From NCBI GenBank assembly GCA_030145265.1, contig JAQYWA010000155.1, forward strand, positions 1 through 5,525: a stretch of DNA of 5,525 nucleotides, read 5' to 3'. The notes under the pieces are model-generated. The model ran no database searches. It was given only the letters and a program-made list of their open reading frames with translations, and was not told where the DNA came from. This document shows, one piece after another, positions 1 to 5,525 of the stretch (the first letter of the stretch is position 1; each line of letters opens with the position of its first letter). A program made the position numbers and the translations under genes. This DNA is from Desulfuromonas sp. (GTDB lineage: Bacteria; Desulfobacterota; Desulfuromonadia; Desulfuromonadales; Trichloromonadaceae).

Positions 1-810
1 CTGCTGATCCAAAACATTAACGACGCCGAAAACTTCAACAAGGTCAGCCGGCTCGGCTTCACCCGCGAGACGGTCATCTGCGCGCCCTTGATGATCAAAG
101 GCGAGCCAATCGGGACCATTACCATGGCCAACCGTCACGACGGCTCTTCCTTCTACGCAGAAGACCTCGAACTGCTGGCAACCATTGCCGCCCAGGCCAG
201 CGTCGCCATTAATAACGCCCAGCTCTACCAAGAACAGAAGGCCAACTACCTGAACACGGTGCAGGCCCTGGTTTCGGCCATCGAGGCCAGCGACGCCTAT
301 ACACGCGGACACTCCGAACGAGTCACCCGCATCAGCCTGGCCCTGGCCAAACGGCTCAGCCTTTCTCCGGAACGGATCACCCGCCTGGAACAGGCGGCCA
401 TCCTGCACGATATCGGCAAGATAGGCATCGACATCGCCCTGCTGCACAAAAAAGGGAAACTGACAGAAAAAAACATCCAGACCCTGCATCAGCACCCGCA
501 GATCGGCGTCAGGATTCTCGAACCGATACAGTTTCTCAAGAACGTTAGAAAAATCATCGAACAACATCACGAACGCTACGACGGCAAGGGCTACCCCAAC
601 AATCTGGCCGGAGAAGACATCTTTTTCGAGGCGCGCATTCTGGCCGTTGCCGACACCTTTGACGCCATGACCTCCGACCGCCCCTATCGCAAGGCCCTCT
701 CCTTCGAAACGGCTGTCAACGAAATCCGGGACGTCTCGGGAACCCAGTTCGACCCCCAGGTGGCCGAGGTCTTTCAGGACATGATCGAAAACGGAAGCCT
801 TCGCTTTTAA
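1..810 (+). CDS. GAF-HD-GYP domain protein, probable cyclic di-GMP phosphodiesterase (5' end outside window)
   Basis: Partial gene. The frame is open from base 1, and 269 residues remain before the TAA stop. Residues 1-75 (numbered from base 1) are the second half of a GAF domain, ending in the usual QASVAINNAQLY helix. Residues 80-265 are an HD-GYP domain, which hydrolyses cyclic di-GMP in the cytoplasm. Visible motifs are GHS (H104), HDIGK (H136, D137, K140), a conserved H165, HHERYDGKGYP (189-199) and VADTFDAMTSDRPY (D218). These match the metal ligands known from characterised HD-GYP enzymes, so the domain should be active. From memory of the Persephonella PmGH structure, the glutamate that helps hold a third metal is Y100 here, which suggests a two-metal site. 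A TTG at base 88 is not the start, because GAF sequence continues upstream of it. The missing N-terminus may hold more sensor or receiver domains. The next gene, a diguanylate cyclase, follows after 16 bases and is probably co-transcribed. Confidence 0.93.
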   Translation: MLIQNINDAENFNKVSRLGFTRETVICAPLMIKGEPIGTITMANRHDGSSFYAEDLELLATIAAQASVAINNAQLYQEQKANYLNTVQALVSAIEASDAYTRGHSERVTRISLALAKRLSLSPERITRLEQAAILHDIGKIGIDIALLHKKGKLTEKNIQTLHQHPQIGVRILEPIQFLKNVRKIIEQHHERYDGKGYPNNLAGEDIFFEARILAVADTFDAMTSDRPYRKALSFETAVNEIRDVSGTQFDPQVAEVFQDMIENGSLRF

Positions 811-814
811 CCGC

Positions 815-820
815 GAGAGA
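815..820 (+). promoter_or_regulatory. Weak Shine-Dalgarno for the diguanylate cyclase
   Basis: The purine run GAGAGA lies six bases before the ATG at 827, inside the 16-base gap after the HD-GYP stop. It is a poor match to AGGAGG, so translation may depend partly on ribosomes finishing the upstream gene. It supports the ATG at 827, which is followed directly by a basic N-terminus and the first membrane segment. No promoter-like sequence fits in this gap. Confidence 0.4.
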
Positions 821-826
821 TTATCG

Positions 827-3055
827 ATGGCGAAGAAATCAAAGCTCCGAGAACCGGTCCGCAACTGGTCGCTCCGCCACAAGATTCTGCTGCCGTTCTT
901 TCTGATTCTCCTGCTCCTCGGCACGGTAAGCACAGGCAGCTTTGTCCTGCTGATTACCCAGGCGCTGCAAAAAACCGCCAATGACCGCCTGTTTGCCTGC
1001 CAGGATGTCATCTTCCGCGAAATCAAAAAGCAGGAAATCCTGCTTGAAACGTACACCGACCTGATCGGCTATGCCTACCTGATCTCGAAAAACGACTCCA
1101 CCAGCGAGAGCCTCGTCGTACAGCAGCAGCACCTGGTTGAAAAACTGCGCAACACTGATATCAGTGTCGATTTCTATTTAGCGGACAGCCGGGATCAAAT
1201 CCCCTCGCAGTCGCTGCGCGACCTGATTGACCATGCCGCGCGCAGCGGCCAATCACGCTTTCGTTTCGCCACCGACATCGGCACGATCCCGGCACTGACC
1301 GTTGCGGCGCCTCTACCCGGGGGTATTAACCCGAAACACGTCCTGGTATTGCAGACACCGATAAAGCCAGCCTTTCTGCGTACTCACTCGAGCGGTTTCG
1401 GGGTACGAACCTCGCTGATGTCGCTCAGCGGCGAAGTTATCAGTTCCAGCGAAACCGGTCACAACCCACCGGTTCTATCCCGGGATGAACTGGAAGAAAT
1501 TCTCACCGGCAAGCAACTCATCCGCACCAGTTCAACCCCCAGAACCATCAAATACCTTTTCAGTGCCATCCCCCTAGGGACATCGGAACTAATTATTTCG
1601 GTCACTGAAATTCCGATGACCGATCTGAACGCCCTGGTCAACAAGCTGACCGTCGAGGGAATCGCCACCCTCCTGGGATTCGTGCTTCTCGGCGGAATAG
1701 TATATTACCACCTGCTGCAACGGCAGATCATGCGGCCGGTCGAACGCCTGATGCATGCCACCCAAGCCGTCAGTCGAGGCAACCTGGATTTCCACATCGA
1801 AACCTCCGCATCCGACGAACTCGGTCAGGTCGCCAGATCGTTCAACCGGATGACCGAACAACTGAAAACGCTCTACAGCGAAAAGATCGACCAGGAAACC
1901 ATGCTGGCATCCGCCCAGGAAAAACTCCGGTTTCAAAATATCCTGAGCGGAAAAAACCGGCAGATCGAAAAAACCAACATTGAACTCACCGCCCACGTCA
2001 ATGAACTGTCGGCACTATTCGATCTGATTCAGCAGATGCTGTCTTCCCTCGATCTGGACATCCTGTTCGGCCGGATACTTCAGATTCTAAAAGATGTCGT
2101 TCCCTGCGATGAAGTCGTCCTCCTGCTGTACAATTCGGAAACACAGAAGCTGCTCATCCGCAAAACGCTCGGCATCGATCAAGACACTCTGGAAGGGGTT
2201 TCTTTCGGCTTAGATGAGGGCATCACCGGCGAAGTCGCCAGGACCTGGGAAATGATCCATCTGCGCAAGGTTCATGATGACCAGCGCAATCTTCACTACA
2301 AAGGCAGAAACGCCACCATAGGTTCACTGCTGTCGATTCCAATGGTGGTCAAGAACGAACTGCTCGGGATCGTCAACCTGCACAAAAACGACGAAGGCGG
2401 ATTCAGCGACCGGGAAATCCAGCTGGTACAGACGGTCACCGGCCAGGCCGCCATGTCCATCGAGAATGCCCGCCTCTACAACAAGACCCGGGAAATGTCG
2501 AACACCGACCCCTTGACCCAACTCGCGAACAGGCGCCATTTTCAGGATGTTCTTGAAAAAGAAATCGCCGAGGCTAGGCGCTATAGCTCAAACTTCAGCC
2601 TGATCATGATCGACATCGACCATTTCAAACGCTATAATGACGCCCACGGGCATCTACAGGGGGATGTGGTGCTGCAGGAGGTCGCGCAAGGGCTGCGGAA
2701 CAATATCCGCGAAATCGATCTGGCAGCGCGGTTCGGCGGTGAAGAGTTCGTTATCCTGATGACGAAAACCAACAAGGAGGGAGCCCGGGCGGCAGCCGAG
2801 AAGTTGCGACTGGCCGTGGCCGAGAAGATATTCCCTGGGGCCGAAACGAGCCAACCGGGAGGAAAGCTCACCCTCTCCCTGGGCGTGGCCGAATACCCCG
2901 AAGACAGTGACAATGCGACGAACCTGCTGAACCTGGCCGACCAGGCCCTGTACCGGGCCAAGGAAGAAGGGCGCAACCGCACCGTGGCCTGGAACTCGGA
3001 AGCGCCCCTGCTCCCCTACCTTTCCGTTCGCCCCATCTTCAAAAACGCCGACTGA
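827..3055 (+). CDS. Membrane-bound sensor diguanylate cyclase (periplasmic sensor-HAMP-GAF-GGDEF)
   Basis: Complete, 742 residues. It should condense two GTP into cyclic di-GMP on the cytoplasmic face of the inner membrane. A basic N-terminus precedes TM1 (about 20-43). A periplasmic region follows (44-277) with a long helix and two PAS-like strand-rich parts, possibly a double Cache domain. TM2 is about 278-297, HAMP 298-350 (P304, DELGQV 330-335), coiled coil about 345-395, GAF about 394-552 and GGDEF about 556-725. The active site is intact: D596, N604, D613 and GGEEF (637-641). The inhibitory I-site RxxD is present as R628-E-I-D631, so feedback inhibition by product is expected. These positions align without gaps to PleD (D327, N335, D344, G368-F372, R359-D362). 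D613 is Asp, not the Ser known from Geobacter cyclic GMP-AMP synthases, so cyclic di-GMP is the likely product. The gene lies 16 bases after a probable cyclic di-GMP phosphodiesterase. The input ligand is unknown. Confidence 0.95.
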   Translation: MAKKSKLREPVRNWSLRHKILLPFFLILLLLGTVSTGSFVLLITQALQKTANDRLFACQDVIFREIKKQEILLETYTDLIGYAYLISKNDSTSESLVVQQQHLVEKLRNTDISVDFYLADSRDQIPSQSLRDLIDHAARSGQSRFRFATDIGTIPALTVAAPLPGGINPKHVLVLQTPIKPAFLRTHSSGFGVRTSLMSLSGEVISSSETGHNPPVLSRDELEEILTGKQLIRTSSTPRTIKYLFSAIPLGTSELIISVTEIPMTDLNALVNKLTVEGIATLLGFVLLGGIVYYHLLQRQIMRPVERLMHATQAVSRGNLDFHIETSASDELGQVARSFNRMTEQLKTLYSEKIDQETMLASAQEKLRFQNILSGKNRQIEKTNIELTAHVNELSALFDLIQQMLSSLDLDILFGRILQILKDVVPCDEVVLLLYNSETQKLLIRKTLGIDQDTLEGVSFGLDEGITGEVARTWEMIHLRKVHDDQRNLHYKGRNATIGSLLSIPMVVKNELLGIVNLHKNDEGGFSDREIQLVQTVTGQAAMSIENARLYNKTREMSNTDPLTQLANRRHFQDVLEKEIAEARRYSSNFSLIMIDIDHFKRYNDAHGHLQGDVVLQEVAQGLRNNIREIDLAARFGGEEFVILMTKTNKEGARAAAEKLRLAVAEKIFPGAETSQPGGKLTLSLGVAEYPEDSDNATNLLNLADQALYRAKEEGRNRTVAWNSEAPLLPYLSVRPIFKNAD

Positions 3056-3056
3056 T

Positions 3057-4856
3057 TCACCGACGCGGCCGGCCCCGCTCGCCTCTCTGCCCGTCCCCGC
3101 CCAGGAGAGTCCGGCCGTCGTTCTCCCGGCTACAGGCTCTCAGCGCCTCGGCGACCAGCTTACGGCTCTCCGGCAACTGCCAGAGCAGCAGTGCTTTCTG
3201 CTGTTTTTTTTCCCGTTCGGTGCGCGCCACATGGACCGACTCGCCGGTCAGCGGGTCGCGTCCGGTATAATACATACAGGTAGCCAAAGTGCCCGGGGTG
3301 GGGGTAAATTGTTGCACCTGTTCCACCCGCAGTTGATGCTGCTGCATAAACAGGGCGACGTCGACCATGTCGGAGACGGTACAACCAGGATGGCCGGCGA
3401 TCAGGTAAGGAACCACCGCCTGGCGCAGCCCCAGTTCGCGGCTGCGCTGACGGAATTGTTCGAGGAAATCGATGAACGCCTGCGGGCCGGGCTTGCGCAT
3501 GACCCGGGTAACTTGTTCGCTGGTCGACTCGGGCGCCACCTTAAGCAGTCCGCCGACGTGATGGGCCAGCAGGGACTCGAAGTAATCCGGCTGTTGCTCC
3601 AGCAGGTCGTAACGCACCCCCGAAGCGACAAACATATGCTTAACCTGCCGGCGCTGGCGTATTTCCTTTAACAACCGCACCGCCCGGCTATCTTTAACGA
3701 CCAGGTGCTTACACGGTTTAGGATAAAGGCATCCGCTGCGCCGACAGGCGATTTTCGCCGACTCGTTGCCGCAGGCAAGGCCGTACATGTTGGCGGTCGG
3801 ACCGCCAACATCCGTGATCGTCCCGCGAAAATCGGGATGCTTCGTCAAGCGGTCGATTTCGTCGAGAATCGACCCCTCGGAGCGCGACTGAATCAGCTTG
3901 CCCTGGTGATGAGTGATGGCACAGAAGGCACAGCCGCCGAAGCAGCCGCGATGGCTGGTTATCGAAAAACGAATCTGCTCGTAGGCCGGAATCGGCGCGC
4001 GGTAAGACGGGTGCGGACGTTTCTGAAATGGCAGGGCATAAAGCCGGTCGAGTTCGGCTTCGCCCAGCGGCAGCGCCGGCGGATTGACCACCACCGCACG
4101 GGTCCCGTGCAACTGGGCCAGCGGCTTGGCAGCATAAGGGTTGTTCTCGCGCTCGGCCAGGCGGAACGCTTCGCCAAAAGCCGCTGTGTCGCCAGAAACC
4201 GCTTCGAATGAGGACAAGGAGACGCAATCGTCCGGCACCTGGCCGGCCATCCATGCGGTGCCGCGGATATCGGTCATCTCCCGCAGCGCTTCGCCGGCCG
4301 CCGCCCTTCGGGCCACTTCAAGCAGCGCCGTTTCAGCCATGCCGTAAAGCAGCAGATCGGCCTTGCTGTCGACCAGCACAGAGCGCCGCACCGCATCGTC
4401 CCAGTAGTCGTAATGGGCCAACCTGCGTAGACTCGCCTCGATGCCGCCGATCAACACCGAAAGCCCCTTAAAGGCCCCCTTGACCGCCGCCGTATAGGCA
4501 ATCACCGCCCGGTTGGGGCGAGCCCCGGCCTTACCGCCGGGCGTGTAGGCATCGTCCCGGCGGATCTTTTTGGCCGCCGTGTAATGGTTGACCATCGAAT
4601 CCATGGCCCCGGAGGAAACGGCGGCAAACAGCCGCGGTCGCCCCATCACCTGTAACGAAGCCGAATCACGATGATCGGGCTGGGCGATGATCCCCACCCG
4701 GTACCCTTCAGCCTCCAGCAAACGGGCCAGTAAAGCCACCCCGAAGGACGGATGATCGACGTAAGCATCACCTGAAACGAACAGGACATCCAGCACGTCC
4801 CAGCCTCGCGCGTCCATCTCCTCGCGGCTCATGGGGATAAATGAAGATGCTTCCAC
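3057..4856 (-). CDS. ygiQ: YgiQ family (UPF0313) radical SAM protein
   Basis: Complete, 599 residues; function in the cell not established. The N-terminus ([15 protein letters not shown], then [12 protein letters not shown] and [10 protein letters not shown]) matches the YgiQ family closely. The radical SAM cluster motif CX3CX2C is C305, C309, C312, which should bind a 4Fe-4S cluster that cleaves S-adenosylmethionine. The [12 protein letters not shown] block (349-360) is followed by a second cysteine set, C362, C371, C376 and C382, typical of this family and possibly a further metal site. VAPES (440-444) and GHPGCT (488-493) fit the rest of the barrel. The product is shorter than E. coli YgiQ (about 740) and ends in a Gly/Arg-rich tail (581-599). 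The start is GTG, eight bases after the upstream stop, with a weak ribosome site; the in-frame ATG at 4832 (residue 9) has no better one and would cut family-conserved residues. It is the last gene of the argC operon in this window. Confidence 0.95.
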   Translation of the reverse strand: MEASSFIPMSREEMDARGWDVLDVLFVSGDAYVDHPSFGVALLARLLEAEGYRVGIIAQPDHRDSASLQVMGRPRLFAAVSSGAMDSMVNHYTAAKKIRRDDAYTPGGKAGARPNRAVIAYTAAVKGAFKGLSVLIGGIEASLRRLAHYDYWDDAVRRSVLVDSKADLLLYGMAETALLEVARRAAAGEALREMTDIRGTAWMAGQVPDDCVSLSSFEAVSGDTAAFGEAFRLAERENNPYAAKPLAQLHGTRAVVVNPPALPLGEAELDRLYALPFQKRPHPSYRAPIPAYEQIRFSITSHRGCFGGCAFCAITHHQGKLIQSRSEGSILDEIDRLTKHPDFRGTITDVGGPTANMYGLACGNESAKIACRRSGCLYPKPCKHLVVKDSRAVRLLKEIRQRRQVKHMFVASGVRYDLLEQQPDYFESLLAHHVGGLLKVAPESTSEQVTRVMRKPGPQAFIDFLEQFRQRSRELGLRQAVVPYLIAGHPGCTVSDMVDVALFMQQHQLRVEQVQQFTPTPGTLATCMYYTGRDPLTGESVHVARTEREKKQQKALLLWQLPESRKLVAEALRACSRENDGRTLLGGDGQRGERGRPRR

Positions 4857-4864
4857 TGCCCGCT

Positions 4865-5059
4865 TCAGAGGTCTTGGTCCTTGCCGAATGCGGCCACCAA
4901 GCGGTTATAAGTCCGTTCACCCTCCGGTGTGAAAAAGCAACCCGGAATCTCTCCCTTGCCGCGATGATAGATCACGCACTGGCAGCAGTTTCCGTGTTTG
5001 TCACAAGCGGTATAGGTGCAGGTGCAATGCTCTTTGGACCGGGTCGAAATGCACTCCAT
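4865..5059 (-). CDS. Small cysteine-rich protein, DUF6485-like
   Basis: 64 residues, ATG start with a strong ribosome site, so a real gene despite its size. Eight cysteines are packed into the first 41 residues: C3, C12, C14, C19, C25, C26, C28 and C41, in the pattern CxC-x4-C-x5-CCxC, then [13 protein letters not shown]. This pattern resembles the DUF6485 family of small cytoplasmic proteins of unknown role; I recognise it from the [21 protein letters not shown] and PGCFF blocks. The residues suggest a bound zinc ion or iron-sulfur cluster, but that is inference. No signal peptide or membrane segment is visible. It sits 21 bases after argC and eight bases before the radical SAM gene ygiQ, so all three are probably one transcript. 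A link with the radical SAM protein is possible but unproven. Confidence 0.88.
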   Translation of the reverse strand: MECISTRSKEHCTCTYTACDKHGNCCQCVIYHRGKGEIPGCFFTPEGERTYNRLVAAFGKDQDL

Positions 5060-5065
5060 GACAAA

Positions 5066-5071
5066 CTCCTT
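5066..5071 (-). promoter_or_regulatory. Strong Shine-Dalgarno (AAGGAG) for the Cys-rich small protein
   Basis: On the minus strand AAGGAG stands six bases before the ATG at 5059, within the 21-base gap after the argC stop. This is near ideal and is the main reason to accept the 64-residue frame and its start. It contrasts with the weak site in front of ygiQ, so the small protein may be made in larger amounts than the enzyme encoded after it. Confidence 0.85.
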
Positions 5072-5080
5072 GCGAACGGA

Positions 5081-5525
<445 letters not shown>

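Noticed and set aside
88..90. TTG as the start of a 240-residue HD-GYP protein
   Set aside because: The frame stays open to base 1 and the upstream 29 codons encode typical GAF sequence, so the gene is cut by the window edge rather than starting here.
811..826. Separate promoter or cyclic di-GMP riboswitch between the two signalling genes
   Set aside because: The gap is 16 bases, too short for either.
1589..1996. Minus-strand open frame of 135 codons inside the cyclase gene
   Set aside because: It lies wholly antisense to the strongly conserved TM2-HAMP-coiled coil region, has no recognisable motif, and is expected by chance in GC-rich coding DNA.
3030..3075. Intrinsic terminator for the minus-strand operon
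   Set aside because: A five-base T-run follows the ygiQ stop on the minus strand (A-run 3041-3045 on plus), but the only stem before it is about four pairs with a 14-base loop, too weak to call.
3231..3671. Plus-strand open frame of 146 codons antisense to ygiQ
   Set aside because: No recognisable domain and no independent support; it is the mirror of conserved YgiQ sequence.
3705..4254. Plus-strand (168 codons) and minus-strand (178 codons) alternative frames within ygiQ
   Set aside because: The composition is Arg/Ala/Gly-rich as expected for shifted frames of GC-rich code, and they overlap the unmistakable radical SAM core.

Overview
This window is an ordinary, densely packed bacterial chromosomal segment carrying five genes. 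Two are cut by the window edges. Only 46 bases lie between genes: 16, 1, 8 and 21. The composition is moderately GC-rich and looks uniform. The gene families suggest a Gram-negative, probably a Desulfuromonadales/Geobacter-type deltaproteobacterium: GAF-HD-GYP and membrane HAMP-GAF-GGDEF signalling proteins, and an argC - small Cys-rich protein - YgiQ radical SAM cluster. That assignment is inference from gene content, not from a marker gene.

Left half, plus strand (1-3055): the C-terminal part of a GAF-HD-GYP protein, predicted to degrade cyclic di-GMP, is followed after 16 bases by a complete 742-residue membrane-bound diguanylate cyclase, predicted to make cyclic di-GMP. The cyclase runs TM, roughly 234-residue periplasmic sensor, TM, HAMP, coiled coil, GAF, GGDEF. 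Both enzymes keep their key catalytic residues. This looks like an opposing pair made from one transcript: the same second messenger is made and broken down, each enzyme gated by its own GAF domain, and the cyclase also by a periplasmic signal.

Right half, minus strand (5525-3057): the C-terminal part of argC (arginine biosynthesis), then a 64-residue protein with eight cysteines (DUF6485-like), then a YgiQ-family (UPF0313) radical SAM protein. Short gaps of 21 and 8 bases indicate one operon whose promoter lies beyond the right edge.

The two operons converge tail to tail with one base between stop codons, so there is no free intergenic space for a terminator. I see no tRNA, rRNA, CRISPR array, insertion sequence, phage gene, riboswitch or other mobile feature. 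I find no convincing undescribed system. The points most worth a second look are the opposing cyclic di-GMP pair, the unassigned periplasmic sensor domain, and the Cys-rich mini-protein coupled to the radical SAM gene.
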